Source of the DNA: Sulfobacillus acidophilus
GTDB taxonomy: Bacteria > Bacillota > Sulfobacillia > Sulfobacillales > Sulfobacillaceae
NCBI GenBank assembly: GCA_003023745.1
Contig: PXYV01000026.1
Span: 1-44,714 of the forward strand
Direction: 5' to 3'
DNA: 44,714 bases
Below, piece by piece: positions 1-9,599 of the stretch; the first letter of the stretch is position 1; every line of letters begins with the position of its first letter. Both the position numbers and the translations under genes were made by a program. The notes beneath the pieces were generated by a model that saw only the letters and a list, made by a program, of their open reading frames with translations, did not search any database and was not told the DNA's origin.

Positions 1-2
1 TT

Positions 3-86
3 GGCGCCTGGATTCGCGTGCATGGACAACGCCGCTTCTGGAGCGCCCTCGTAAACGCTTACTTCAATGCGATGCGTCAGGCTTAG
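3..86 (+). CDS. C-terminal end of an unidentified upstream gene (partial)
   Basis: An open frame runs in from the window edge and ends at a TAG at 84-86. It encodes about 27 residues, with a tryptophan- and arginine-rich stretch ending NAYFNAMRQA. I do not recognise the family, and with so little visible it could also be non-coding. The frame is the same one used by the SpoVS gene that follows, separated only by this TAG. The gene usually found upstream of smc is rnc (RNase III), but this tail does not look like the RNase III double-stranded-RNA-binding domain. Confidence 0.35.
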   Translation, partial: GAWIRVHGQRRFWSALVNAYFNAMRQA

Positions 87-122
87 GTTAGCGCGTATGC
101 GGCTTCGTCCCGCCCCAAAGCG

Positions 123-341
123 GTGGCGGGGGCAATAGCGGCGGTAATTAAAGAATCGGGCCCGCTCGAAATTCAGGCCGTAGGGGCTGGGGCGGTCAAT
201 CAGGCGATCAAAGCGATCGCCATTGCGCGCGGGTATTTGAGTCTCGATGGATTTGATTTGATTATGCAACCAGAATTTATAGAATTGGCGATTGAAGGGG
301 AATCGCGCACCGGGGTTCGGATGGTAGTCGAGCCGCGGTAG
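123..341 (+). CDS. spoVS: Stage V sporulation protein S family (SpoVS/Alba-like)
   Basis: SpoVS is a small Alba-like protein that affects septation and coat assembly during sporulation in Bacillus. The sequence shows the family core: VAGAIAAVIKE, then EIQAVGAGAVNQAIKAIAIARG, and a C-terminal VRMVVEPR. The usual length is about 86 residues; from the first standard start, GTG at 123, only 72 are made. Family-like residues (SSRPKAV) continue upstream in frame as far as a TAG at 84-86, where no ATG, GTG or TTG is available. The true start is therefore unclear: the N-terminus may be truncated, an unusual start may be used, or there may be a frameshift from ATG 97. The gene sits 51 bases before smc, an uncommon neighbour. 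The family assignment is firm; the start is not. Confidence 0.85.
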   Translation: MAGAIAAVIKESGPLEIQAVGAGAVNQAIKAIAIARGYLSLDGFDLIMQPEFIELAIEGESRTGVRMVVEPR

Positions 342-392
342 CGCGGACTACGGCCAGTTTTGGGCGAACACCCGGGGGTTGAACGGTTATTT

Positions 393-3300
393 ATGTTCTT
401 AAGGCGGATTCGCATCTACGGATTTAAATCTTTTGCGCAAGAAGTGGTTATTGAACTAGAGCCAGGCATCACGGCGCTGGTGGGCCCCAATGGCGGAGGC
501 AAGAGCAACGTTGTCGATGCGATCCGTTGGGCCTTGGGGGAGCAGCGCCTGCGCGATCTGCGGGCAGAGCGCTGGGACGACCTCTTGCATCAAGGCGGGG
601 GAGGTCGCGCTGGGGCACGCCTAGCCGAAGTATCACTGCAGTTTGACAATCAGGATGGCGAAATGGCTGCGTGGCCAGAGTCATTGGAGGTGGCGCGGCG
701 ATACTATAGAAGCGGCGATGCAGAATATCTGGTGAACGGCCAAACTGTGCGTCTGAAGGATCTGACGGATCTTTTTTTGGACAGCGGTATTGGCCGCTTT
801 AGTTATGCCATTATTAGCCAGGGGCGGGTTGAGGACGCGCTTTTGCAGAGACCGGCGGATCGGTTGGAGCAACTGGAAGAAGCTGCCGGCGTTTCACGCT
901 ACAAAGTACGCAAGAAGGAGACACTAGCCCATCTGCGTGAGACCGATGCCAAGTTGGTGCGTCTGGACGATTTGTTGCAGGAGGTGGGGGGGCAGATTGA
1001 GGCGGTGCGCGAGCAGGCCGAGCTGGAATCTCGCTATCGCGACCAAGAAGCGCGGCGTCAAGATTGGCAAAGGCGGTTAATGTATACAGAGTATCGGCGA
1101 GCCCAGGACAGACAGACGCGTCATCGCCAGCAGGTGGAGCACTGGCAAAAAGAGCGTCTGGATTTGAAAGATCAGTTGGGTCAGGTGAGTGATGAAATTC
1201 AGGCGTTAGAGAGCACATTGCCGGCACAAAGCGCCTGGGTGCAAGAGCAAGTGGCGCGGCTGGCGGGTTTGCGCGAAAACGAAACCGCGCTCAAGGTGCA
1301 AAAGACCGAGAAAGAGGGGCAGCTCGGTCGACTGGGTCGAGAACGGGAATTGGTGGGCCAAGCGCTGACAGAAACAACAGAGCGCGAACAGCAATTGGCA
1401 GACGAGTTAGATCAGGTGGAGGGTTCTGAACAAGGTTCACCCAGTGTGGAAATAAACGTGGATGGGGCGCGCGAAGCATTTCACCGGGCGCACGAGCGGT
1501 GGGAGCACGCGAAGGCGGCGCGCCAGCAGTGCGAGCAAAAGCTCCAGACTCTGGCCCAAGAGCGCGCGCGACTCAATGAGCGTCTCGCCCGAATGCAAGG
1601 CGTGTTGGGCTTGGGGGGAGACGAGAAGGAACTCGTGGTCAACCTGAGCGCGCGACAGGCCAAATGCGCGGAGCTTCAACGAGAGGTCGACGGGTTGGCG
1701 CAAGAGGCGGCCCAATTAGCGGAGGAACGCAACCGTCTTAAACAGTTGGTGGCTAAGCTGGAACAAGAACTCTATGGGCTTCGCCGTGAATTGGCGGGCC
1801 ATCAGGCGCGGCTTTCCGCCCTGCAACAATTAGAGATGGACGGGGAAGGATTAAGCGTAGGAGTGCGCGCGGTTTTACGCGGCCACCGGGAAGGGCAGCT
1901 GACGGGGGTCATGGGTACGCTTCAAAGCCTTATCCAGATCACTGACGACATGACCGTCGCGGTGGAGACTGCCTTAGGCGCCTCCCACCAAGATCTGGTG
2001 ATGCGTAGCGAGAAAGAGGCCCGTGCCGCCGTGCGTTTTCTTAAGACCGGGGGAGTGGGACGCGCGACGTTTTTACCCTTAGACACGGTATCGGGCGCGC
2101 GGGTCCCGTCTCTAGAGGCCCAGCGTCTTCGCCAAGAAGAGGGTGTCGTGGGTTGGGCAGCAGATCTGGTCGAGTGCAGTGAATCGGTTCGGCCAGCGGT
2201 GCAACATGTGCTGGGTCGTGTGCTTATCGTGCAGGACTTGGACGATGCCAGCCGTCTGGGTCCGCTGCATCGGTTCCGCTACAAAATGGTGACGGTTGAC
2301 GGCCAAATTGTGCATGCCGGGGGAGCAATCACCGGGGGAAGCAGGGTGAACTCGCGCACGAGCGGGAGAAGTCGAAAGATTGAAGTGGCGGAATTGGCTC
2401 GCCGCGTTCACGACGACAGCGATGTCCTGGCGCAGCGGGAAAAAGTTTTGCAGACCACTCGCGACAAAGTTGAAGGTCTGGACCGTACGCTCGATGCGGT
2501 GCGGGATCAACTAGCCGACCGACGCCATCAGTGGCAGGAATTGCGTAAGACTTTGGAGGCTTTTCAACAAGGGGACAATCCGGCGATGCTGGCGGCTGAG
2601 GTCCGATCGCTGCAAGACACTGAAGCGAAGGCTCAAGCCCAGCTGGCCTTGCTCGTCCGTGACGAAGCGGCTGCGGCTCAGGCAATGGATGAAGCCGAGG
2701 CTCAGTTTAAGGCGGCGCAAGCCGCGTGGCAGAGAGTCAGCCAGGAGCAGCGGGAGCAGGGTTTGATTGCCGAGCGCATTCGCAGTGAGCTCAGTCGAAT
2801 CGGCGGCCAACGTCAACGCCATCAGGACCGCCTGGCCGAGCTTTTGGCTGAGGAGAGTGCTGCGGGGTTAGAATTAGCGCACATTCAAGCGCAACTGGAT
2901 CAAATCGAGGAACAAGTGTTGCAGCAGGAGGCGGCGCGCGTCGAGCGGGCACAGGATTTGCAAAAGCGCTCGGAACGACTAAGCACCTTACAGGCGCGTC
3001 AGCGGGTATTGGAATCTGAGGATCGCAAAATGGAGCACAAAGTGGAGATGCTCCAGCACGAGATTCGGGAGATTGAGGTGCGGTTTGAGCACTACGACGT
3101 GCCTGAAGCGCTTGAACCTTTAACGCGCCCGCAAGAAGAGGAAGCCCGTTCGGAAATCGCGCGCATTACGGCCGAACTGCAGACCATGGGATCGGTGGTT
3201 TTGGGAAGTTTGGCGCTGTATGAGCAACTGCAGGAGCGGGCGGTCTTTCTGCAACACGAACGTGACGATGTGAAAGAGGCCAAGGCCGAACTGTCCAAGA

Positions 3301-3794
3301 CGCTGGAGGAAATCGATCAAGAGATGAAACGGCGCGTAAAAGACACTGGTGCCAAAGTCGAGCTGGCCTTTGCGCAAGCGTGCCACCAGTTGTATGGTGG
3401 GGGAGACGGTGGATTTACGTGGGCTGAGGGCGATAATGCGGGCGTGGACTTATGGGTTAGGCCCAGCGGCAAGCGCCCTAGCCATCTGGGCTTGCTTTCA
3501 GGTGGGGAGAAGGCCCTGGGAGGCATTGCCTGGCTTTTTAGTTTGTTGTCGGTGCGGCCGTCGCCGTTTGTCGTGCTGGATGAGGTGGAAGCATCATTGG
3601 ACGAGGCCAATGCCATGCGATTCGCCCAGTATATTCGGGGGCAGCGGCAAACGACTCAATATGTTGTGGTAACGCATCAGCGCGAGACCATGGAGGCGGC
3701 AGACGCGTTATGGGGAGTGGCCAGCAATGGACAGGGTCAAAGTCTGCTGGTGTCCGTGCGGTTGACCGAACCCGCGGAAATGATGCAGTCTTGA
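393..3794 (+). CDS. smc: Chromosome segregation/condensation ATPase Smc
   Basis: Smc forms the ring-shaped core of the bacterial condensin complex with ScpA and ScpB and compacts newly replicated origins. The N-terminal head has the Walker A motif GPNGGGKSN (about residues 32-40). Two long glutamine/glutamate/arginine-rich coiled coils flank a hinge at about residues 495-650. The C-terminal head has the ABC signature LSGGEKALG and the Walker B motif [13 protein letters not shown]. From ATG 393 the length is 1133 residues, typical for the family (about 1150-1190). In-frame TTG 360 would add 11 residues that do not look like Smc, whereas ATG 393 begins directly with the conserved [13 protein letters not shown]. 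The gene is followed after 34 bases by ftsY, the usual Firmicutes order. Confidence 0.97.
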   Translation: MFLRRIRIYGFKSFAQEVVIELEPGITALVGPNGGGKSNVVDAIRWALGEQRLRDLRAERWDDLLHQGGGGRAGARLAEVSLQFDNQDGEMAAWPESLEVARRYYRSGDAEYLVNGQTVRLKDLTDLFLDSGIGRFSYAIISQGRVEDALLQRPADRLEQLEEAAGVSRYKVRKKETLAHLRETDAKLVRLDDLLQEVGGQIEAVREQAELESRYRDQEARRQDWQRRLMYTEYRRAQDRQTRHRQQVEHWQKERLDLKDQLGQVSDEIQALESTLPAQSAWVQEQVARLAGLRENETALKVQKTEKEGQLGRLGRERELVGQALTETTEREQQLADELDQVEGSEQGSPSVEINVDGAREAFHRAHERWEHAKAARQQCEQKLQTLAQERARLNERLARMQGVLGLGGDEKELVVNLSARQAKCAELQREVDGLAQEAAQLAEERNRLKQLVAKLEQELYGLRRELAGHQARLSALQQLEMDGEGLSVGVRAVLRGHREGQLTGVMGTLQSLIQITDDMTVAVETALGASHQDLVMRSEKEARAAVRFLKTGGVGRATFLPLDTVSGARVPSLEAQRLRQEEGVVGWAADLVECSESVRPAVQHVLGRVLIVQDLDDASRLGPLHRFRYKMVTVDGQIVHAGGAITGGSRVNSRTSGRSRKIEVAELARRVHDDSDVLAQREKVLQTTRDKVEGLDRTLDAVRDQLADRRHQWQELRKTLEAFQQGDNPAMLAAEVRSLQDTEAKAQAQLALLVRDEAAAAQAMDEAEAQFKAAQAAWQRVSQEQREQGLIAERIRSELSRIGGQRQRHQDRLAELLAEESAAGLELAHIQAQLDQIEEQVLQQEAARVERAQDLQKRSERLSTLQARQRVLESEDRKMEHKVEMLQHEIREIEVRFEHYDVPEALEPLTRPQEEEARSEIARITAELQTMGSVVLGSLALYEQLQERAVFLQHERDDVKEAKAELSKTLEEIDQEMKRRVKDTGAKVELAFAQACHQLYGGGDGGFTWAEGDNAGVDLWVRPSGKRPSHLGLLSGGEKALGGIAWLFSLLSVRPSPFVVLDEVEASLDEANAMRFAQYIRGQRQTTQYVVVTHQRETMEAADALWGVASNGQGQSLLVSVRLTEPAEMMQS

Positions 3795-3828
3795 GCGGGG
3801 TGAAGCTCAGACGGGAAGGAGGGGTCCA

Positions 3829-4764
3829 GTGCCCGGGTTTTTTGAGCGGTTAAGGGCGGGGATGTCGCGCACGCGGAGCGAAATCGGGGATAGGATTCGC
3901 ACGTTGGTGGGCGGGCGTCAGTGGTCAGATGACTTGTACGATGAATTGGAAGAAATTTTATATGAAGCAGACTTGGGCACTCAGGCCGTCACTGCGATTT
4001 TGGAGCGGCTGCGGGCGGCTGTGCGACAACGGCGCCCTGAACAGGCGGACGGCGTGATGGAGATGCTGCGCGAAATTATGGTGTCGATGCTGGAAACGTT
4101 AGACGATCCGTACGTGTTGCCGGATGAGCGGCCCGCAGTGTGGATGGTGGTGGGCGTAAACGGCACAGGGAAAACCACCAGTGCCGCCAAGCTGGCGGCT
4201 CGCATGAAAGATCGCGGCCAGCGCGTAATTTTAGGAGCAGCCGATACCTTTCGCGCCGCGGCGGCGGAGCAATTGCAAACCTGGGGCGAGCGCTCCAATA
4301 TCGAGGTTGTGCGGCAAGCGGAAGGAGCCGATCCGGCTGCTGTGGCGTTCGACACAGTGCGGGCTGCCAAAGCTCGCCACTACGATGTGGCTGTGGTCGA
4401 CACTGCCGGGCGCCTGCATAATAAAGCGCATCTGATGCAGGAGTTGGGCAAGATTGGCCGGGTGGTGGGACGGGAATGCCCGGGGGCCCCGCATCAGGTC
4501 TTTTTGGTGCTGGATGCCACCACGGGACAAAACGGGTTGGAACAGGCTCGAGTGTTTTTGGACGCGGTGTCGGTCACTGCCATTATTTTAACGAAACTGG
4601 ATGGAACGGCCAAGGGCGGCGTGGCTTTCGCAATTCATCAGACGCTCAATCTGCCCATCGCCTTTGTCGGGGTGGGCGAAGGCCTCGACGATTTAATGCT
4701 CTTTAATCCGGACCAATACGTGCGTGCCATTCTCGGCTTATCTGATCGGCAACCGGTCTCGTGA
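3829..4764 (+). CDS. ftsY: Signal recognition particle receptor FtsY
   Basis: FtsY is the membrane-associated SRP receptor GTPase. It docks Ffh-bound ribosomes at the SecYEG translocon. At 311 residues it is the short form, with an N domain followed by the G domain. Visible GTPase motifs are G1 GVNGTGKTTSAAKLA, the insertion-box region ADTFRAAAAEQLQ, G3 DTAGRLH, G4 TKLDGTAKGG and the closing GVGEGLDDLMLF. A GTG start at 3829 follows a strong site, GGAAGGAGGGG. It is probably co-transcribed with smc. In relatives it is followed directly by ylxM-ffh; here about 7 kb of other genes intervene before ylxM at 12133. Confidence 0.97.
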   Translation: MPGFFERLRAGMSRTRSEIGDRIRTLVGGRQWSDDLYDELEEILYEADLGTQAVTAILERLRAAVRQRRPEQADGVMEMLREIMVSMLETLDDPYVLPDERPAVWMVVGVNGTGKTTSAAKLAARMKDRGQRVILGAADTFRAAAAEQLQTWGERSNIEVVRQAEGADPAAVAFDTVRAAKARHYDVAVVDTAGRLHNKAHLMQELGKIGRVVGRECPGAPHQVFLVLDATTGQNGLEQARVFLDAVSVTAIILTKLDGTAKGGVAFAIHQTLNLPIAFVGVGEGLDDLMLFNPDQYVRAILGLSDRQPVS

Positions 4765-4830
4765 GACTGGGCAGCGCGCCAGGTACGGGGATCTTCGGGT
4801 GCGCTAATCGGGATTCGGCTTCGCCGACGC

Positions 4831-5922
4831 TTAATGAGGCGGCGATGGGGCTAAGCGGGGTCTAAAACGGTTTCGAAGCCAGACGGTCGGTAAAATGAGC
4901 ATGGGCATAGCCAGCAAGTAGCCGAGAATAATGGGGAGTCCCCACACTTGAAAGAGATGGACCAGAACGACGACGTTTGACAAAAGTTGCGAAATTAAAA
5001 GGGTCGTAAGGGCCGTGGCGACGAGCGCCAGGTGATAATAAGTCGACGAAACCCGGCCGTCGCCGGTTTCGGTCAGATCATGACTCAGGCACCAAAATCG
5101 AACGGCTACGAAGCCCATTGTGAACAAACCCCAGACCACCACCACCAAAAGCCCTAATTTATTAATGAAGAAGCCTCGCAGGTTGGCTAATCGCAGCGCC
5201 GATACGGGCGGCCATTGTGCCTGCATCAGCGCCGCGGGCCCTTCGGTGCCCATTACCAGCACAAAGCCGAAGGCAAAAAAAGCGGCGGTAGCGCTATACA
5301 GACTAAGCGCCCAGCGTACGGCGGCGCGGCGTTGGTCGACGCGCACATGGCGGTATAGTTGGACTAGCATTTCGAAGCCGATAAAGAGATAGGCACTGTG
5401 ATACGCCCCTAACAGGGTGGGACGTACGGCAATGTGTGAACTGGGAAGAATGGCCCAGGCAAAGCGCATGCGCCCAATCACCAAGAGACCGATGAGCAGG
5501 GATGCCAACAGCGTGGGAACGAACCCCGTTTCCAGGGTGCGCCCGAGGACGGCCGTGCCATACCAGGCGGCATAAAGGGCCGTCCCCACCAGGGCGCCTT
5601 CCAGTGCCCATTGCGGCGTTCCCATGAGAAAGTAGGTACGCAGCACCTGACCAAAATTCGCGACAACCACCACCGCCAGTAAGAGGTGCACACCGATGCG
5701 AAACCAGCGAATCGAAAACCCCAGTAAGGGCGTCAATAGATCGCTCGTGAGATGGCCAAAGGAGTGCTCTGGGTCGATTGCGGCAATCTTTAAAAAAAGA
5801 TAGATTAACAGGAAATAGCCTGTCGTCAACAAGAGATAGGACCAACACGCATCGGGCCCACCAAAAGTGGCGAGCTCGCGTGGAAACTGGAAGATGCCGA
5901 CGCCAAGATAGCTGGCGACCAC
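4831..5922 (-). CDS. Spore germination receptor subunit B, GerAB/amino-acid permease family
   Basis: GerAB-type subunits are integral inner-spore-membrane proteins of the amino-acid permease (APC) superfamily that bind germinants such as amino acids. The sequence is hydrophobic with about 10 likely membrane segments. It has the family's start (GIFQFPRELA), a LIYLFLKIAA segment and a short basic C-terminus. It is the last gene of the GerA operon. The coordinates use the first standard start, GTG 5922. That start would cut into the first membrane helix: family-like residues (DINAWQFGLIVVAS) continue upstream. A perfect GGAGGAGG at 5964-5972 points instead to an ACG codon at 5956-5958. The true start is thus probably 5958, with ACG or another rare start. 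Confidence 0.9.
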   Translation of the reverse strand: MVASYLGVGIFQFPRELATFGGPDACWSYLLLTTGYFLLIYLFLKIAAIDPEHSFGHLTSDLLTPLLGFSIRWFRIGVHLLLAVVVVANFGQVLRTYFLMGTPQWALEGALVGTALYAAWYGTAVLGRTLETGFVPTLLASLLIGLLVIGRMRFAWAILPSSHIAVRPTLLGAYHSAYLFIGFEMLVQLYRHVRVDQRRAAVRWALSLYSATAAFFAFGFVLVMGTEGPAALMQAQWPPVSALRLANLRGFFINKLGLLVVVVWGLFTMGFVAVRFWCLSHDLTETGDGRVSSTYYHLALVATALTTLLISQLLSNVVVLVHLFQVWGLPIILGYLLAMPMLILPTVWLRNRFRPRLAPSPPH

Positions 5923-5973
5923 AATGAGCCCAAACTGCCAGGCGTTGATATCTTTCGTGCGTTTTCCTCCTCC

Positions 5974-7083
5974 CTATTCCGTGTCTCCGACGTTGGTAAT
6001 GCGAAAATGCACATGCACAATGAGTACAGCCTTGCGGTAATGTGCTTCCCATACCGAAGGCGAGTGCCAACTGGGATATGACCGCCATATCAGCGGTGCC
6101 AACCATCCTTCGGGGGCCACTCCTTGACGTTGCAGCCGTTTTAATACTGTGAGTATTTGCGGGGCGAGATAGTGCGCAACCTGACTGTCAATCGAGCCGA
6201 GCCTGGCGACAGTCACAGGCGGCCCATTCCAAGAGTCCAGTGTGCCGCTGACCGCCAGACCAAAGCGCAGATACAGGCGGTTGGCGCGAACAAACGGATA
6301 GACGGAGCTGTGACTAGTGAGGGTGCGAATGCCCAAGATGTCGTGCTGCATGACAAAATTCACATAACCTTTGGCGGTGATTCCCAAGATCAGTCCCAGC
6401 AGCATGCTGTCGTGCGGGGATAGCGCCCATACCGGGGTGCAGTGGCGATAGACGAGGATGCGTCCCGTGTTAAACCCTGTTGGTGTGACCGTTACATAAG
6501 GCATCCAGACGCTGTCTCCGGCCGTGGGCAGGGCAGTTTCTACGTCCCACTGATGTTGCCGGTACATGATGGTTTCGCAGCCTTGGCAACTAAATCCACC
6601 AATCAGGTCTAAAATGGGAAGTCCACCCACTTTGGGTTCGATATGAAAGAGTTTACGAACCGATGGGGTGGCAATAATATATGCCGTTTTGTCCAAAGGA
6701 CCTAAGCGGGTCAGGTAATCCTCTAGCAACCGGAATTGACCCGCACTGAGATGGCTGGAACACGCGATGAGTTGTACTTGGCCTAGGTACAGATCGGTCT
6801 GCAGTTGATCTTGAATGCGTGTGAGCGCCATGCCCGGCGTCAAGGCGCAAGCCGAAATGATGTAGTCTAACTTGCCGCTGGACGACGGGGCGCTGCCGCT
6901 GGTGAGGCTGGTCAGTCCGGTGGTGGTCGGTATTTGCACCGTGGCGCGAATACGGTTTTGGGGAGCGGGCGCAAATCCCATCGCCAGGACCATCGCGCGC
7001 AGTTCGACCGGCCGGTTGCTCCAACAGCCGCTGATGAGGGGTAAGAGCAGCAGAACGGCAAGCCCTCGTCTCCACCACGTCAC
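5974..7083 (-). CDS. Spore germination receptor lipoprotein subunit C, GerAC family
   Basis: GerAC subunits are lipoproteins on the outer face of the inner spore membrane and form part of the germinant receptor. The 369-residue protein begins with a classic lipoprotein signal: basic residues, a leucine-rich core and the lipobox LISGC at about residues 16-20. A GerAC-like body follows, with RAMVLAMGFA near the start and the sequence TARIQDQL-type segment replaced here by LTRIQDQLQTDLYLGQVQLI. The GTG start at 7083 overlaps the gerAA stop in a GTGA motif, indicating translational coupling. The middle contains a short Cys pair (FSCQGC). It is upstream of gerAB in the same operon, giving the order AA-AC-AB rather than the A-B-C order of B. 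subtilis gerA. Confidence 0.93.
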   Translation of the reverse strand: MTWWRRGLAVLLLLPLISGCWSNRPVELRAMVLAMGFAPAPQNRIRATVQIPTTTGLTSLTSGSAPSSSGKLDYIISACALTPGMALTRIQDQLQTDLYLGQVQLIACSSHLSAGQFRLLEDYLTRLGPLDKTAYIIATPSVRKLFHIEPKVGGLPILDLIGGFSCQGCETIMYRQHQWDVETALPTAGDSVWMPYVTVTPTGFNTGRILVYRHCTPVWALSPHDSMLLGLILGITAKGYVNFVMQHDILGIRTLTSHSSVYPFVRANRLYLRFGLAVSGTLDSWNGPPVTVARLGSIDSQVAHYLAPQILTVLKRLQRQGVAPEGWLAPLIWRSYPSWHSPSVWEAHYRKAVLIVHVHFRITNVGDTE

Positions 7084-8840
7084 TGTCGAAAGCGCGTCTG
7101 AGCGCGGTGCAAGATGACTTCGGGATTAATGGGGTCGGTTTTTGCCGCTCTTGGAGCTAGCGTGCGTAACGTGGTGGGGCGCATGCGAATTTGCGGGAAC
7201 GGCAGACGGATCCAGGAGTCGGCGAGATCGCTGGGGCGCGTCGGGCCAAACGGCGAGAGGTAGGGCACCCCAAAGTTCTCGAGCGAGGAAAGATGGACCA
7301 CAATCACAACCGTCAACAGCACAATCCCATAGATGCCAAACAGCCAGGCGGCGACAATAAAGAACCAAAAAAGCCAGCGCCAGGTTGAGGCAATTTCCAG
7401 GGCGGGTACGGTAAAGAGCGCTAAGGCGGTTAACGTGACAATAATAATCATCAACGCGTCCACCAGCCCTGCCTTGACGATGGCGGTGCCAACGACAACG
7501 GCACCCACAGTACCAATCGTGGTGCCCATTTGTTGCGGCAAGCGGTTGGCTGCTTCCCGTAAAATCTCGATGATAAGCCACATAATGATGACTTCCACCT
7601 CGGGCGGAAACGGCATGCCTTGGCGCGACCCGTCGATAGTTAACAAAAGCTTGACTGGCAAGAGATCTGGATTCACGGAGCTCAGGGCGATATAAAAGGG
7701 CATGAGATACAGGCCCGCAATGAGACCGGCCAAGCGAATGAGTCGCATCAGGCTTGCGTCCCAGAACGGGAACGCGTAGTCTTGGGTCGTCTGGTAGAAG
7801 TCTACCAAGGTATTGGGGAGCAACATAGCGGTCGGATCGTTGGCGGTCAAAATGGCCACCTTGCCCTGGTCCAGATTGCGGGCAATGAGATCTACCCGCT
7901 CACTGAAACGGATTTGCGGGAAGATGGTGAAGCGGCGATCGGCCAAATACTCGCCAATTTCGTTGCTGGTTTGGATCGAACTGCGGTGAATGCCACCCAA
8001 ACGTTCTTTAATCGCTTCGACGATAGCTGGATTGGTTACGTCCGAGAGATATGCGCATATGACGGTGGTATGTGTATGTTGTCCGATCTTGAACGGCTCA
8101 AAGCGCAGCGTGCCCGCGGGAAGCCGGCGACGCAATTGGTCCATTTGGGTGAGAAGTACTTCGTTGAATGATTCCTGCGGTCCCTTGATGGATGGCTCCG
8201 ACTGCGCGCGGGTGACGGCACGGGCCGGAAACTTGGTGGTGTCAAGCAGTAACACTTCACGCACGCCGTCAATAAACAGCGCCGTTCCGCCTAGCATGAC
8301 GGTGGGAATAATCTTGGACCAAGAGGTGGTGTGGGTGATGTGTCCAACCGCCAAAAAGTGGGATTTGAGGCGTGTTAAAAGAGTGGCTGGAGATGTTGTG
8401 GCCGGTTCGTCCAAAGTCGTGATTAAAAGTGTATCGCGGTCTACAATGTTGTTGTCCACTTGTCCATTTACAAAGACCAGCATGGCGTCAACCGCTGCCA
8501 CCCCAATTTGAAAGCGACGGATGACGATGTCGGGCGACTGGCCCAGCGTGGCTTTTATCCGATCATAGGCCGCCGTAACCGAACCGCTATAGCCGTCAAA
8601 ATCGCCAACAAGCGCGTGCTCCGCCAATAGACCCTCGATTTCCTGCACAAACTTTTGAGTGGACTGGGTCAGATCGTGCAGCAACTCCTGTTCCAACAAA
8701 GGTTTCTGGCTTGCCTGTCTCGTTATTTGTGAACCGTCTATGATTGCACCTCCCTCGGTAGGAGCGTGTGCGGTTTCGCCACGTTTTATGTAAGCCTTGC
8801 CATTTTTACGCTCCAATCTGGGGCGGCGGGCTTGGTTCAT
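7080..8840 (-). CDS. Spore germination receptor subunit A, GerAA family
   Basis: GerAA-type proteins have a large soluble N-terminal domain followed by about five membrane helices. They combine with B and C subunits into nutrient germinant receptors, now viewed as ligand-gated ion channels. Here the soluble domain spans about residues 50-350. The membrane part begins after the family segment YQTTQDYAFPFWDASLMRLIRL and includes GRQGMPFPPEVEVIIM-like residues (RQGMPFPPEVEVIIMWLIIE) and NRLPQQMGTTIGTVGAVVVG. The length, 586 residues, is slightly above the usual 480-550. The extra is a basic N-terminal tail of about 45 residues. ATG 8840 overlaps a 7-codon reading frame that has its own binding site. 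An internal GGGAGGTG at about 8750 lies before a non-standard ATA, so a shorter product is conceivable. Confidence 0.94.
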   Translation of the reverse strand: MNQARRPRLERKNGKAYIKRGETAHAPTEGGAIIDGSQITRQASQKPLLEQELLHDLTQSTQKFVQEIEGLLAEHALVGDFDGYSGSVTAAYDRIKATLGQSPDIVIRRFQIGVAAVDAMLVFVNGQVDNNIVDRDTLLITTLDEPATTSPATLLTRLKSHFLAVGHITHTTSWSKIIPTVMLGGTALFIDGVREVLLLDTTKFPARAVTRAQSEPSIKGPQESFNEVLLTQMDQLRRRLPAGTLRFEPFKIGQHTHTTVICAYLSDVTNPAIVEAIKERLGGIHRSSIQTSNEIGEYLADRRFTIFPQIRFSERVDLIARNLDQGKVAILTANDPTAMLLPNTLVDFYQTTQDYAFPFWDASLMRLIRLAGLIAGLYLMPFYIALSSVNPDLLPVKLLLTIDGSRQGMPFPPEVEVIIMWLIIEILREAANRLPQQMGTTIGTVGAVVVGTAIVKAGLVDALMIIIVTLTALALFTVPALEIASTWRWLFWFFIVAAWLFGIYGIVLLTVVIVVHLSSLENFGVPYLSPFGPTRPSDLADSWIRLPFPQIRMRPTTLRTLAPRAAKTDPINPEVILHRAQTRFRQ

Positions 8841-8863
8841 TAATCGGGCTTTCGCGCTTGCAT

Positions 8864-9384
8864 ACTCCTAGGAGCCTTCTCATTTAATCCGAACGCGCGC
8901 GTCGCGCGGGCTTTTTGAGCATCACGCCTGCAATTTGTTCCGTAGGATTCCGGAGGTCATCGGCTAAATGTCGCGGAGGTCTGGGATGGAACAAAAATCC
9001 ATGAGAAGCACAGGATTTACACAAAAAACTAAGGTAGCGAAACATCCGTTTGTAAGCGCCTCACGATCTATTCACGTACGGATCCACTATCTTGCGGTAG
9101 CGGTTTGGCTACGGCCATTGGTTTAGCGAAATCCTCATGCCTAACGTGACGCCTGGCGCGGGCAGTCCGTTGTTTCGCTATAACGGCTGCGACTTTTTTG
9201 GGGCAAACGTCCGGGTGCGGGAAAGGGCGTAGCTGCCTGCCTCCTCGAACTCGCGAGGCGCTACGCCAACGCGGCAGTTTTCTTCCGGTGGACCAGCGGT
9301 GGGTTCACCTGGTGAAAGGCCGCGACGTTCTCTAGTGGACGTGCACCCACATGCGGCGAAGCCCCAACGCGGCCGGTTCGGTCA
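8864..9384. other. Intergenic region upstream of the gerA operon
   Basis: About 520 bases without a convincing gene. It must hold the gerA promoter on the minus strand, but I could not find a clear sigma-G type site. On the plus strand, 8893-8917 holds a GC-rich inverted repeat followed by a T-run, like a terminator facing the riboswitch operon. At 9226-9267 there is a strong hairpin: the outer arms GGCGTAGC (9226-9233) and GCTACGCC (9260-9267) enclose the inner arms GCCTC (9239-9243) and GAGGC (9255-9259). A short open frame on the minus strand (9261-9485) overlaps the promoter and riboswitch and is probably not a gene. Confidence 0.6.
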
Positions 9385-9413
9385 TTGCGTCCCTGGCACA
9401 GGCGGAATATAAT
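9385..9413 (+). promoter_or_regulatory. Sigma-A promoter for the riboswitch-glycosyltransferase transcript
   Basis: TTGCGT (9385-9390) and a perfect TATAAT (9408-9413) are separated by exactly 17 bases. The predicted transcription start is near 9420, which is where the first stem of the riboswitch begins. That agreement supports both calls. Confidence 0.8.
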
Positions 9414-9419
9414 GGAGAC

Positions 9420-9544
9420 ACCTTGAAAGCGCCGAGTTCGGATGAAGCGGAGGACCCAGTCAGTCGGGGTGAATTGTCGACACAAAGGGCACGACCACGG
9501 CCCTAACCCGTCAGCTAACTTCGTAGGCGTTGGGGGCTCAAGGT
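9420..9544 (+). ncRNA. c-di-AMP riboswitch (ydaO-yuaA class)
   Basis: ydaO-class RNAs bind cyclic di-AMP and usually shut off genes for osmolyte handling, potassium transport and cell-wall remodelling. The conserved blocks are visible in order: GAGGACCC (9450-9457), GGGGTGAAT (9466-9474), AGGGC (9486-9490), and the hallmark block GCCC-TAACCCGTCAGCTAAC-TTCGTAGGCG (9500-9529). The closing stem P1 is formed by ACCTTGA (9420-9426) and TCAAGGT (9538-9544), a perfect 7-base pairing. Transcription would start right at P1. A terminator at 9575-9599 provides the expression platform, before the glycosyltransferase start at 9627. The class was assigned by recalling the consensus; a covariance search with the Rfam ydaO-yuaA model would settle it. 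Confidence 0.87.
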
Positions 9545-9574
9545 TTTTCTTATTTCACACGATTCCCTCTCCCC

Positions 9575-9599
9575 CCAGGGTGGCCTGGAATATTTTTTT
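9575..9599 (+). terminator. Riboswitch-linked intrinsic terminator
   Basis: CCAGG (9575-9579), loop GTGG, CCTGG (9584-9588), then a run of seven T (9593-9599). It lies between the aptamer and the ribosome-binding site of the glycosyltransferase gene. This suggests control by premature termination. A second copy of the arm (CCCAGG at 9601-9606) could compete for pairing. Confidence 0.72.

Noticed and set aside
9029..9042. A 14-base match to the universal 23S rRNA stretch CTAAGGTAGCGAAA
   Set aside because: The flanks do not resemble 23S rRNA, and a single short match is best explained by chance.
9261..9485. A 74-codon frame on the minus strand
   Set aside because: It covers the promoter and part of the c-di-AMP riboswitch on the opposite strand and has no family features.
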